Of a DNA stretch of 64,000 nucleotides, positions 24,609 through 32,403 are shown one piece after another. Source of the DNA: Natrinema altunense (GTDB taxonomy: Archaea > Halobacteriota > Halobacteria > Halobacteriales > Natrialbaceae). The translations under genes were made by a program, and so were the position numbers. The stretch is taken from contig NZ_JNCS01000007.1 of assembly GCF_000731985.1 (NCBI RefSeq), forward strand, positions 91,217 through 155,216, read 5' to 3'. Numbering within the stretch: the stretch's first letter is position 1; each line of letters begins with the position of its first letter. The notes beneath the pieces were generated by a model, which saw only the letters and a list, made by a program, of their open reading frames with translations, ran no database searches and was not told where the DNA came from.

Positions 24609-25289
24609 ATGGCCGCCTACGACGCGATCTGTTTCGATCTCGATGCGACCCTCTGTGAATCGACACAAGACCCCACGACCCTGCTCGAGTCGACCTTCGA
24701 GCGCGCCGGCTACGAGCCGTTCTGTACGCCCGCGGACCTGCGGACCGTCGTCCCGGACCTGCCGACCGCCGAGACGGACCGCGAGTTCTACGAGCATCTC
24801 TTTACCGCCGTCGCGGATCGCGCCGGCGTCGATACCGACGTTGCGCCCGCGCTCGCGGCGGAATACCTCGCGGTTCAGGACCCGACCGCCGTCGACTTTC
24901 GCCCGGGCGCGAAAGCGGCGCTCGAGCATGCCCGCGACCGAAGCCGTGTCGGACTCGGGCTCATCACGAACGGCGGTCGAAAGACACAGACGCGGAAACT
25001 CCAGGCGTTGGGCATCGCCGACGCCTTCGACGTGCGCGTCTTTACGGACCCGAGCGCCGGGATTCACCCAAAACCCAACGCGGCCCCCTTCGAGCACGCG
25101 CTGACCGACCTGTCCGTCGCACCCGACGCGGCGATCCACGTCGGCGACTCCCTCCACGCCGATATTGCGGGTGCCAACGCGATGGGACTCGACTCGGCCT
25201 GGCTCGATCCCGGCCGCGAGGGGGCGACCGGCGAGCACGAGCCGACCTACGAACTCGCGTCGCTCGAGGCGTTCGAGACGATCGTCTGA
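24609..25289 (+). CDS. HAD family hydrolase
   Basis: A 226-residue HAD-superfamily phosphatase. Motif I is CFDLDATLC (8-16) with Asp10 as nucleophile and Asp12 as general acid; motif II LGLITNGG lies at about 117-124; motif III Lys is in HPKPN; motif IV is HVGDSLHADIAGA (about 177-189). It has a helical C1 cap between motifs I and II. The Ala in DxDAT where DxDGT is usual is seen in other haloarchaeal homologues. The substrate is unknown. ATG 24609 directly precedes the core strand; the much longer in-frame extension upstream overlaps the divergent regulator and is rejected. Confidence 0.88.
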   Translation: MAAYDAICFDLDATLCESTQDPTTLLESTFERAGYEPFCTPADLRTVVPDLPTAETDREFYEHLFTAVADRAGVDTDVAPALAAEYLAVQDPTAVDFRPGAKAALEHARDRSRVGLGLITNGGRKTQTRKLQALGIADAFDVRVFTDPSAGIHPKPNAAPFEHALTDLSVAPDAAIHVGDSLHADIAGANAMGLDSAWLDPGREGATGEHEPTYELASLEAFETIV

Positions 25290-25325
25290 GGCCGGACGGT
25301 TCCGACGGTCGAGACGGCGTCGCCG

Positions 25326-25865
25326 TTATCGGTCGGGGAGGAGATCCGTGTGCACCACGGCCCGATACTGCGTGTCCGTCCCTTCCTCGAGTCGCTTGAG
25401 CAGGGCCGCCGCGTCCGGGAAGCTCTCGGGGAGTTCGAACGCGTCGGACGCCGCGTCGTCGCGTTGCTTACAGAGCTTGACGAACGCGACCAGCGCGTCG
25501 TAGGTCCCGCTGCGGGCGTAGACCACGCCGATGTCCCGCTCGAACCCCTCGCGCCAGCGCTCGATCACCGGTTCGACCGCGCGCCGCGGCCGTCGCATTC
25601 GCTCGGCCAGTTCGTCGGTGTCGATGCCGGTGTCGCCCTCGCCGGTCAGGTCCTCGAAGGCCGCCTGCATGTCGTCTGTTTCGGCCTCGAGCGCCGGCGC
25701 ATCCGCTTCCGCCTCGAGCAACTCGGCGAACGCCTCGAGTTCCGCGCGGCGGACCGCGACGGGGTAGACGAAATCGTGGGTCTCCTTCGGGAGCGTGTAC
25801 GACTTCGCTGCGACGCCTTGCTCGCCGGGACCTGACTTGCCCAGCATTAAGTCGAGTATTCCCAT
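25326..25865 (-). CDS. Uncharacterised haloarchaeal protein
   Basis: A 179-residue soluble, acidic protein, not recognised. The N-terminus (MGILDLMLGKSGPGEQGVAAKSY in pieces) is followed by a helical middle with Glu/Ala-rich segments (about 40-85) and a more conserved-looking end: RRAVEPVIERWREGFERDIGVVYARSGTYDALVAFVKLCKQRD read in parts at about 92-135. No known catalytic or metal motif. A TTATTC box (about 25891-25896, minus strand) stands 27 nt upstream of the start, consistent with leaderless expression. Convergent with the HAD gene (36 nt gap). Confidence 0.6.
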   Translation of the reverse strand: MGILDLMLGKSGPGEQGVAAKSYTLPKETHDFVYPVAVRRAELEAFAELLEAEADAPALEAETDDMQAAFEDLTGEGDTGIDTDELAERMRRPRRAVEPVIERWREGFERDIGVVYARSGTYDALVAFVKLCKQRDDAASDAFELPESFPDAAALLKRLEEGTDTQYRAVVHTDLLPDR

Positions 25866-26015
25866 ACTCGAAACAGGTATGGTCAGTCGAATAAGCCTTC
25901 CGCGCTCGACTAGTCGTACGCGGGTGCCCAGTGCGGGAGCGATGACACGCCGTTCGTCTCCGGGTGTGGAATCAGGCTGCCCGCACTGGAGCGATGCCCT
26001 CGTACTCGAGATCGA

Positions 26016-26588
26016 TTACCACTCGTCGCCGAGCGCCGCCTTCGTGCCGCCGTAGCCGCTCGCGGTTTTCCACGTTCGTCCGCTGTCCGTATGTTCGACC
26101 GCGTACGCGTCGCCGCAACTCCCACAGCGGTACTGCTCGGGCGATCTCACCGGTTTCGACGCGCGATGGCGGGTGGCTCGCCAGTCGCAGTCGACCGCGA
26201 GACACCGCAGAACGTACCGCGGCTCCGTGAACGGCTCGCAGTAGCGCGGTGCCTCGAGCGCCGCGGCCCGCTCGCGGAATCGGTCGCCATGATCCGATTC
26301 GCCGAACCGCTGGAACTCCCAGGCGTGGACGAGTTCGTGGCGGACCACTCCCGCGAACGTGGACCAGTCGTACCGCTCGTACGCACGCCGGGCGAGGACG
26401 ATGGTCGCCATCTCGCGGTCGGCCCGCCAGCGACAGCGCCCCGCTCGCCGCCTCGCCCGCGGCGACACCGTCCACTCGAGGCTCTCGAGGTCGACCGCGA
26501 GATCGGACCCGTCGACGACCTCGCGGGCGTGCCGCCGCGCCCTGGCAATGATCTCGTCCGCGAGCGTGCGTTCCTCGCCGTCGGTCAC
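26016..26588 (-). CDS. SprT-like zinc metalloprotease domain protein
   Basis: A 190-residue protein with the SprT/Spartan layout: an N-terminal helical region, the zinc motif HELVHAWEF (84-92) within VVRHELVHAW, a third ligand candidate His100/His-containing FGESDHGDRF, then a C-terminal zinc ribbon with Cys129, Cys134, Cys155 and Cys158. SprT-family proteins in eukaryotes remove DNA-protein crosslinks; prokaryotic members are little studied. Arg/Trp-rich segments before the motif (RCRWRAD) could contact nucleic acid. It is divergent from the cation exporter gene. Confidence 0.85.
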   Translation of the reverse strand: MTDGEERTLADEIIARARRHAREVVDGSDLAVDLESLEWTVSPRARRRAGRCRWRADREMATIVLARRAYERYDWSTFAGVVRHELVHAWEFQRFGESDHGDRFRERAAALEAPRYCEPFTEPRYVLRCLAVDCDWRATRHRASKPVRSPEQYRCGSCGDAYAVEHTDSGRTWKTASGYGGTKAALGDEW

Positions 26589-26694
26589 GGACTCGAAACG
26601 GGAGCGAGACGCCGAAACCCTTCCGATCGAGGTCGCTCCGGACCGATGCCGGAGCCGTCGCGCTCGACAGCGACGAGACGCCGCGCGGTCGTGT

Positions 26695-26763
26695 TAACAA
26701 CATAGGCGAAGAATTTTGTTATGATTAGCATAGAAAACGCCGATTAATAGCAGTTGAATTAAT
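26695..26763. promoter_or_regulatory. AT-rich promoter region of the cation exporter gene
   Basis: The 70 nt before the exporter are far more AT-rich than the surroundings. They contain TAACAA (26695-26700) and its reverse complement TTGTTA (26716-26721), 21 bp apart, and two ATTAAT boxes (26743-26748, 26758-26763), the second about 27-30 nt upstream of ATG 26791 and so likely the TATA box. The spaced repeats could be a metal-responsive operator, but no regulator is known. Confidence 0.4.
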
Positions 26764-26790
26764 AACACTGCGCTCCGAGTCTGACCCACG

Positions 26791-27726
26791 ATGGGTCGGA
26801 ACGAGTCGACTCGCTCTCACGACGGCCACGGGCACGGACACGACCACAGCGGGGACACGACGAGCAGCCGCAAGCTCGCCGCCGTCTCGCTGATCAACGT
26901 CGTCGGCTTCGTCGTCGAACTCGCGGGCGGACTGGCGTTCGGTTCGGTCGCGCTCATCAGTGACGCCGTCCACATGCTGTTCGACGCGCTCGCGTACGTG
27001 ATGGCCTTCGCCGCCGCCTCCATCGCCGAAGGATACGACAACGGAGAGCGCTGGTCGTACGGTCTCCACCGCCTCGAGCCATTTGCCGCCTTCCTCAACG
27101 GCCTGTTGCTGCTGCCGATGGTCGGGTTCATCCTCTGGGAGTCGTATCAGCGATTCCTCGATCCCATCGCGATCGGGACTGGACCGACGATCGCCATCGC
27201 GATCGGGGGGCTGCTCGTCAACGTCGGCTCGGTCGTCGTCCTCCACGGCGACGCGATGAGCCTCAACGAGAAGGGGGCGTTCTACCACCTGCTCGGTGAC
27301 GCCGGCGGCTCGATCGCCGTCATCGTCTCGGTGCTGGCCGTCGAGGTGACCGGTATCCGCGCCGTCGACCCGATCACCGCGGCGCTGATCGCCGCCGTCG
27401 TGGCCTGGTCGGCGATCACCGTCCTGCGCGGCAGCGGCGAGATCTTCTTCCTCAAGACGCCCCTCGAGAGCGGCGAGATCCGCGCCCACCTCACCGAGAT
27501 CGAGGGCGTCGACCGCGTCGATGACTTCCACGCGTGGCAGATCTGCAGCCAGATCACGGTCGCGACGGTCCACGTCGAAACCGGCGTCGAGACGATGGCC
27601 GAGGCCGAGACGGTCGTCGGCCGCGTCCACGACGCACTCGACCGCCACGGCGTCGATCACGCCACCGTCGAACTGAGCCCGCGGTACGCCGATCGGGACG
27701 TCTACCTCGATACGCACTGTCACTGA
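26791..27726 (+). CDS. Cation diffusion facilitator (CDF) family transporter
   Basis: A 311-residue metal exporter (Zn2+, Co2+, Cd2+ or similar against protons). The N-terminus is His-rich (SHDGHGHGHDHSG, 8-20), typical of metal capture. Six membrane segments follow at about 32-52, 58-78, 96-115, 130-152, 168-190 and 195-212; SDAVHMLFDA (about 60-69) gives the conserved Asp/His pair of the transport site in helix 2 and HLLGDAGGS (about 167-175) the equivalent in helix 5. The cytoplasmic C-terminal domain (about 215-305) has the ferredoxin-like fold with DDFHAWQIC and HVETGV. The AT-rich upstream region suggests metal-dependent control. Confidence 0.94.
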   Translation: MGRNESTRSHDGHGHGHDHSGDTTSSRKLAAVSLINVVGFVVELAGGLAFGSVALISDAVHMLFDALAYVMAFAAASIAEGYDNGERWSYGLHRLEPFAAFLNGLLLLPMVGFILWESYQRFLDPIAIGTGPTIAIAIGGLLVNVGSVVVLHGDAMSLNEKGAFYHLLGDAGGSIAVIVSVLAVEVTGIRAVDPITAALIAAVVAWSAITVLRGSGEIFFLKTPLESGEIRAHLTEIEGVDRVDDFHAWQICSQITVATVHVETGVETMAEAETVVGRVHDALDRHGVDHATVELSPRYADRDVYLDTHCH

Positions 27727-27789
27727 GGGCCGGCGCGTCGCGAGCGCCGCCGCTGTAGACCGGTCGAACGCACCGGGAGAACGAGAGAA

Positions 27790-28584
27790 TCAGGCCTCGA
27801 GCGCCAGTCCCGACTCGGCCAGTGCCTCGTCGGTCGAGAGATCCTCGTGGACGACGCCGGAGACCGCCCGCGCGATGGCCGCCGGGGTTTCGTGCTGGAA
27901 GACCGATCGGCCCATGGAGACACCGGCACCGCCGGCGTCCATCACGCCGCGGACCATTTCGATCGTCTCGCGGTCGGTCCCCTTCGAGCCGCCGGCGATG
28001 ACGACGGGCAGCCGCGTCGACTCGACGACGTGCTGGAAGCTCTCGGCGTCGCCGCTGTACCCCGTTTTGACGATGTCAGCGCCGAGTTCCTCGGCGAGTC
28101 GAACCGCGTGGCCGAGCGCTTCGGGGTCCGTCGAGTCGACGCCGGGGCCGCGGGCGTAGGCCATCGCGAGGACCGGCATGCCGAACCGCTGGGCCTGCTC
28201 GGTGACTTCCGAAAGCTGGCTGATCTGGTCGGGTTCGTAGTCCGAGCCGACGTTGATGTGGAAGGAGACGGCGTCGGCACCGACCCGGATAGCCTCCTCG
28301 ACGGTCCCAGTCATGCGCTTGTCCTGCTCGTCGGGACCGATCGTCGTCGAGCCGTTGAGGTGGACGATGTAGCCCTTGTCGTTTTTGTTGTCGTGGACGC
28401 GCGGCGCGATCCCCTTCTGCGTGAGCACCGCGTCCGCCCCGCCGCTCGTTACGCCGTCGATCGTCGATTCGATGTCTTTCAGTCCCTGGACGGCACCCAT
28501 CGTGATACCGTGGTCCATGGGAATGATCACGTACGATCCGTCTGTCCCGATCCGGTCGAGTCGTGCGTCGATTCCTGTGGTCAT
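27790..28584 (-). CDS. aroA': 2-amino-3,7-dideoxy-D-threo-hept-6-ulosonate synthase (archaeal shikimate step 1)
   Basis: A 264-residue class I aldolase-like enzyme (COG1830 family). It condenses a 6-deoxy-5-ketofructose-type donor with aspartate semialdehyde to give the precursor of 3-dehydroquinate. Key features are the PMDHGIT loop (22-28), the proton donor Tyr143 in AYARG and the Schiff-base Lys173 in DIVKTGYSGD, with SxGRxxFQ phosphate-binding motif (SMGRSVFQHE) near 228. Members were earlier called fructose-bisphosphate aldolase, which remains an alternative reading, but clustering with trpCBA and the presence of 3-dehydroquinate synthase II favour the shikimate role. It begins 24 nt after trpA, so it is likely the last gene of the trp transcript. 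Confidence 0.88.
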   Translation of the reverse strand: MTTGIDARLDRIGTDGSYVIIPMDHGITMGAVQGLKDIESTIDGVTSGGADAVLTQKGIAPRVHDNKNDKGYIVHLNGSTTIGPDEQDKRMTGTVEEAIRVGADAVSFHINVGSDYEPDQISQLSEVTEQAQRFGMPVLAMAYARGPGVDSTDPEALGHAVRLAEELGADIVKTGYSGDAESFQHVVESTRLPVVIAGGSKGTDRETIEMVRGVMDAGGAGVSMGRSVFQHETPAAIARAVSGVVHEDLSTDEALAESGLALEA

Positions 28585-28608
28585 TGCGGGAGTGTAGCAA
28601 GCTTGCAG

Positions 28609-29523
28609 TTATGGCTGTTCTGGTTCCGGCTGTTTCTCGTGATCGTCCGTGATAGTGTCCGCACCGCGGCGTGCGCCGCGTTTGAGTTCCGCGGCTTTCG
28701 CCTCGAGTGCGGCGGCCGCGTCGCTCGAGGCAACACCCCGGGACGCCGTCTCGGAGCCCGTCGGGCCGTGTGCAGCGATGATGTCGACCAGGGCGCTCCC
28801 GACGATGACGCCGTCCGCGCCGGCATCGACGATTTCGGCCGCGTGGTCGCCCTCGCTGACGCCGAACCCGACCGCCTTGGGAACGTCGTACTCCGAGAGC
28901 CGCGCGAGGCTGTCGTGGGTCGCACCCGAGACGTTCTCGCGTGCGCCCGTCGTCCCGAGACGCGCCTGGACGTAGGCGAAGCCCGACACGTGAGACATGA
29001 TCCGGTCTAAGCGCTCGCCCTCGGTCGTCGGCGCGATGATGAAGACGAGATCGAGCCCGGTGTCGTCGCAGGCCTCCCGCAGCGGATCGGCCTCCTCCGC
29101 GGGCAGGTCGGGGACGATGATCCCCGAGAGACCGGCCTCGGCGGCGCGCTCGACGAACGGTCGCACGTCGGGCTCGGCACCGTACTGGAGGATCATGTTG
29201 TAGTACGTCATCACCAGCAGCGGTGCCTCGGTCTCGAGGTCGGCGACCAACTCGAAGAAGCCCTCGGGGGTCGTGCCGGCCTCGAGCGCACGATTGATCG
29301 CGGCCTGGATCGTCGCTCCCTCCGCGACCGGCTCCGAGAACGGGAGGCCGAGTTCGATCAGGTCCGCGCCGCCCCGGTCGAGTGCCTCGACGTACGCTTT
29401 CGTGTCCGCGAGCGAGGGGTCGCCCGCCGTAATGTAGGTGATGAGCGCGGGGTGGTGCTCCCTGATCGCCGCTTCGACGTCGCTGTCGTACTCGTCGACA
29501 GGCGACCCTCCGGCGTCGGTCAT
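28609..29523 (-). CDS. trpA: Tryptophan synthase alpha subunit
   Basis: A 304-residue TIM-barrel enzyme that splits indole-3-glycerol phosphate into indole and glyceraldehyde-3-phosphate. The conserved ELGLPFSEP (57-65) contains the catalytic Glu57; the second catalytic position, an Asp in LADG of enteric TrpA, is Glu68 (VAEG) here. The phosphate loop ([10 protein letters not shown], about 221-230, and [10 protein letters not shown]) is intact. The tail of about 30 residues after the barrel is charged and probably disordered. The ATG overlaps the trpB stop (ATGA, 29520-29523). Confidence 0.96.
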   Translation of the reverse strand: MTDAGGSPVDEYDSDVEAAIREHHPALITYITAGDPSLADTKAYVEALDRGGADLIELGLPFSEPVAEGATIQAAINRALEAGTTPEGFFELVADLETEAPLLVMTYYNMILQYGAEPDVRPFVERAAEAGLSGIIVPDLPAEEADPLREACDDTGLDLVFIIAPTTEGERLDRIMSHVSGFAYVQARLGTTGARENVSGATHDSLARLSEYDVPKAVGFGVSEGDHAAEIVDAGADGVIVGSALVDIIAAHGPTGSETASRGVASSDAAAALEAKAAELKRGARRGADTITDDHEKQPEPEQP

Positions 29524-30830
29524 CCGTCGAACACCTCCACGTCCGGCGCGGCCTCGAGATCGCGGGTCTCGGTTTCCTCGAGTACGGTCTCGAGGTCCTT
29601 GTCCCCGCGGCCGGAGACGTTGACGACGACGAGGTCGCCGAGGTCCTCGTCCCGCGGCCGTTGCCCGCCTGCCGTCTCCCCGGCCGGTCCCGCCGCGCGC
29701 TCGAGATAGCCCAGCGCGTGACTCGATTCGAGCGCCGGAATGATCCCCTCGAGCCGCGAGAGACGGTGAAAGCCGTCGAGCGCGGCTTCGTCGTCGACGG
29801 TCGCGGGCACGACTCGTCCCGTCTCGACGAGATGCGAAAGCTCCGGCCCGACGCCGGCGTAGTCGAGACCGGCGCTGACGCTGTGGGATTCGACGATCTG
29901 GCCGTCGGTTCCCTGGAGGAGCTTCGTCATCGCGCCGTGAAGCACCCCGTCGGTTCCCGTCGAGAGCGTCGCGGAGTTCGGTGCCAGACCCGCGTCCTCG
30001 TCGATCTCGAGGCTCGAACCGCCGGCCTCGACGGCGTGGAGGGCGACCTCGTCGTCGGGTACGAAGGCGTGGAACGTCCCCATCGTGTTCGAGCCGCCGC
30101 CGGCGCAGGCGACGACGCTGTCAGGGAGCCGACCCGCCTGTTCCCGGATCTGCGTTCGAGTTTCGTCGCCGATAACTGCCTGGAAGTCCCGGACCATCTT
30201 CGGGAACGGGTGCGGGCCGACGACCGAGCCGATCACGTAGTGGGTCCGCTCGACGGTCGTCGCCCAGTCGCGCATCGTCTCGTTGATCGCCTCCTTCAAC
30301 GTCCCGCTGCCGGCCTCGACGGGGTTCACGTCGGCCCCGTTCATCCGCATGCGGTAGACGTTGGGGCGCTGGCGATTGACGTCCGTTCGACCCATATAGA
30401 TCTCGCAGGGCATGTCGAGATGGGCCGCGGCCATCGCCGTCGCGGTGCCGTGCTGGCCGGCCCCGGTCTCGGCGATGATCCGCTCTTTACCCATGTATTT
30501 CGCCAGGAGAACCTGTCCGAGCGCGTTGTTGAGCTTGTGAGCCCCGCCGTGGAGGAGGTCCTCGCGTTTGAGGTAGATCTCGCGGTCGTAGCGCTCGCTC
30601 AGGCGATCCGCGCGCTGGAGCGGCGTCGGTCGGCCGCCGAAGTCCCGCATTCGCTCGCGGAACTCGTCCATGAAGCCGTCCTCGTTCTCGAGGACGTACC
30701 GCTCGTAGGCGTCCTCGAGTTCCTGCAGGGCCGGCATCAGTGCCTCGGGAACGTACTGGCCGCCGTAGTCGCCGAACGTCCCGGCCCGCCCGGATTCACT
30801 CTCGTCGTCGTGTTCGTGTTCCATGCTCAT
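29520..30830 (-). CDS. trpB: Tryptophan synthase beta subunit
   Basis: A 436-residue PLP enzyme that joins indole and serine to form tryptophan. PLP binds Lys99 in [12 protein letters not shown]; the catalytic Glu is in AETGAGQHG (about 121-129); the glycine-rich phosphate clamp is [10 protein letters not shown] (about 242-251). The indole tunnel and the TrpA contact segment ([12 protein letters not shown], 67-78) are conserved, so the alpha2beta2 complex with the product of the overlapping trpA gene is expected. The first 18 residues are acidic and variable; ATG 30830 overlaps the trpC stop (ATGA), and ATG three codons later is an alternative. Confidence 0.97.
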   Translation of the reverse strand: MSMEHEHDDESESGRAGTFGDYGGQYVPEALMPALQELEDAYERYVLENEDGFMDEFRERMRDFGGRPTPLQRADRLSERYDREIYLKREDLLHGGAHKLNNALGQVLLAKYMGKERIIAETGAGQHGTATAMAAAHLDMPCEIYMGRTDVNRQRPNVYRMRMNGADVNPVEAGSGTLKEAINETMRDWATTVERTHYVIGSVVGPHPFPKMVRDFQAVIGDETRTQIREQAGRLPDSVVACAGGGSNTMGTFHAFVPDDEVALHAVEAGGSSLEIDEDAGLAPNSATLSTGTDGVLHGAMTKLLQGTDGQIVESHSVSAGLDYAGVGPELSHLVETGRVVPATVDDEAALDGFHRLSRLEGIIPALESSHALGYLERAAGPAGETAGGQRPRDEDLGDLVVVNVSGRGDKDLETVLEETETRDLEAAPDVEVFDG

Positions 30831-31660
30831 GTCTGGCTGTCTCCGTCGTGGTCCGTCGTCGCGGACGCCCTCGTCGAGTCCGCGGCGTTCATCGATTCCG
30901 CTCGAACGAGCCGTCGCGTGTTCTCGGTTACGTCGCTATCGCCGCCGTGGTCCATGATGGCGCTGCCGACCAGCAGGGCGTCGGCATCCGCCTCCCGCAT
31001 CCGCCGGACGTCGGCCGGCGACGACACCCCGCTCTCCGCGATCAGCGTTACGTCCTCGGGGACGTCGGGTGCGACCGACTCGACGGTTCCGAGATCGACC
31101 TCGAGGGTCGCCAGATCGCGGTTGTTCACCCCGATCAGGTCCGTACCCGCTTCGAGGGCGGTCTCGAGTTCGTCCCGGTCGTGGACCTCCACGAGGGGCT
31201 GCAACCCGCGCTCGCGGGCGGCCGCCACGAGGCCCTCGAGATCGTCGACGAACCTGGCGATCAATAGGAGCAGGTCCGCTTCGACGAGGTCCAGTCCGTC
31301 CTCGTCAACCACGAAGTCCTTCCGCAGGACCGGAACGTCGACGGCCTCCCGAATCCGGGTCAGCGCCTCGGGCGAACCGCCGAAGTGGCTCGGCTCCGTC
31401 AGCACCGAGATCGCCGCCGCGCCGCCCGCGACCATCGCTCGAGCCAGTTCGACCGGATCGTCGTCTCGAGTCCCTTCGGCCGTCGGACTCGTCGGTTTCA
31501 CCTCCGCGATCAGTGGCACTCGCCCGTCGGCCTCGGCGTCGGCCAGCGTGTCGGCCAGCGGGCGCGCGTCCACGTCGACGACGCCCTCACCGCCGGCACG
31601 CTCCCGTGCGGCCGCGAGTATCGACTGCACCGCGGGGGCGAGCTCCGTATCGGAGTTCAT
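30827..31660 (-). CDS. trpC: Indole-3-glycerol-phosphate synthase
   Basis: A 277-residue TIM-barrel enzyme that closes the indole ring of CdRP. Motifs are [10 protein letters not shown] (about 54-63) with the catalytic Lys, [12 protein letters not shown] (about 89-100), [10 protein letters not shown] (about 115-124) with the second Lys, and LIGVNNRDL (about 180-188), followed by [13 protein letters not shown] (about 215-227) and ALLVGSAIM. The last 30 residues are a Ser/Thr/Arg tail. It is first in the operon trpC-trpB-trpA-aroA'. Its promoter carries two TGTACA boxes immediately upstream of the ATG. Confidence 0.96.
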   Translation of the reverse strand: MNSDTELAPAVQSILAAARERAGGEGVVDVDARPLADTLADAEADGRVPLIAEVKPTSPTAEGTRDDDPVELARAMVAGGAAAISVLTEPSHFGGSPEALTRIREAVDVPVLRKDFVVDEDGLDLVEADLLLLIARFVDDLEGLVAAARERGLQPLVEVHDRDELETALEAGTDLIGVNNRDLATLEVDLGTVESVAPDVPEDVTLIAESGVSSPADVRRMREADADALLVGSAIMDHGGDSDVTENTRRLVRAESMNAADSTRASATTDHDGDSQT

Positions 31661-31663
31661 TAT

Positions 31664-31693
31664 TGTACATCGACGTACTCATATGTACATAAG
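31664..31693 (-). promoter_or_regulatory. trpCBA promoter with two TGTACA (TRP-box-like) operators
   Basis: On the minus strand the TATA-like CTTATGT (about 31687-31693) lies about 27-33 nt before ATG 31660. TGTACA, itself a palindrome, occurs at 31684-31689 (overlapping that box) and at 31664-31669 (3 nt from the start codon), exactly 20 bp apart, i.e. on nearly the same helix face. The consensus TGTACA is the TRP box bound by the repressor TrpY at the trp operon of Methanothermobacter (established knowledge). No trpY gene is in this window, so the haloarchaeal regulator is inferred. Confidence 0.55.
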
Positions 31694-31791
31694 GCTTGCG
31701 TCACGTCCCGATCTTTGCCTCGAGAACGACGCCCTCGACGCGGTTGGACGTGCGGGAGAACTGGAGCCGCCGCCTTCCACGGTGACGGTCC

Positions 31792-31836
31792 GTCGCCGGT
31801 CGACCGGACGGGGGACCGTCCGGCGGTCCCGGCGAC
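31792..31836. terminator. GC-rich stem-loop between the molybdoenzyme operon and trpC
   Basis: GTCGCCGG (31792-31799) pairs with CCGGCGAC (31829-31836), and inside it CCGGAC (31804-31809) pairs with GTCCGG (31818-31823) around an 8-nt loop. It lies 37-81 nt downstream of the torD-like stop on the minus strand, where it could end or protect the 3' end of the long operon transcript. Archaeal terminators are usually U-rich, and no T-run follows, so processing or stability is as likely as termination. Confidence 0.35.
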
Positions 31837-31872
31837 CCCGCAGCGCGGACGGCTCCCCGGTGTTTCGGCCGG

Positions 31873-32403
31873 TCACCCGTCGATGGCGGCGGCAGTCATC
31901 GTCGCTAACGCCCGATAGTAGGGTTCGCGCGTTTCTCGCTCGACATCGTCGAGGAACTCCTCGATCCACAGTCGCGGATGCTCGTCGAGGAACCGTTCGC
32001 ACGTCTCCGGGTCCTCCCGTTCGAGGAGATACGCGGCGAACTCGAGTTCGGTCGCGATGTGGTCCGGCAGGTCCGGCCACTCCGGCTCGAGTCCGAGCCC
32101 GTACGACCGGTACCACGTGACGACGGCGCGCGTCGATGGCCCGAGCACTGCGTCGTCACCATCTCGATAGAGGCTCTCGTAGGGCGGACACACGGGTTCG
32201 GCCGGACCGACGAACAGCCGCGCGTACTCGACGCGGAGGTCCTCGACCGAGGTCTCGGCCACCTCGGGTTCGATCCGTTCGAACGTCCCGTCCGACACCG
32301 CCGCGAGGAGGTCCGCGGTCGGCTGTCGCCAACAGCGAGCCAGCACCGAGTACCCACCTGCCAGTCGACCGCGGTCGTCACCCTCGAGCACCGAGTTACG
32401 CAT
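31873..32403 (-). CDS. TorD/DmsD-family molybdoenzyme chaperone
   Basis: A 176-residue all-helical protein. Family features are the N-terminal RGRLAGGYSVLARCWRQP, LRVEYARLFVGP (about 56-67), PPYESLYRDGD (about 73-83) and the C-terminal DHIATELEFAAYLL with the later helix bundle. TorD-type chaperones bind the Tat signal of a specific molybdoenzyme and keep it in the cytoplasm until the cofactor is inserted. The partner is the Tat-exported catalytic subunit encoded at the head of this operon. The start overlaps the membrane-anchor gene by 8 nt, so it is translationally coupled. Confidence 0.9.
   Translation of the reverse strand: MRNSVLEGDDRGRLAGGYSVLARCWRQPTADLLAAVSDGTFERIEPEVAETSVEDLRVEYARLFVGPAEPVCPPYESLYRDGDDAVLGPSTRAVVTWYRSYGLGLEPEWPDLPDHIATELEFAAYLLEREDPETCERFLDEHPRLWIEEFLDDVERETREPYYRALATMTAAAIDG

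Noticed and set aside
29661..32120. 819-codon plus-strand open frame antisense to trpB and trpC
   Set aside because: Antisense shadow; trpB and trpC are certain.
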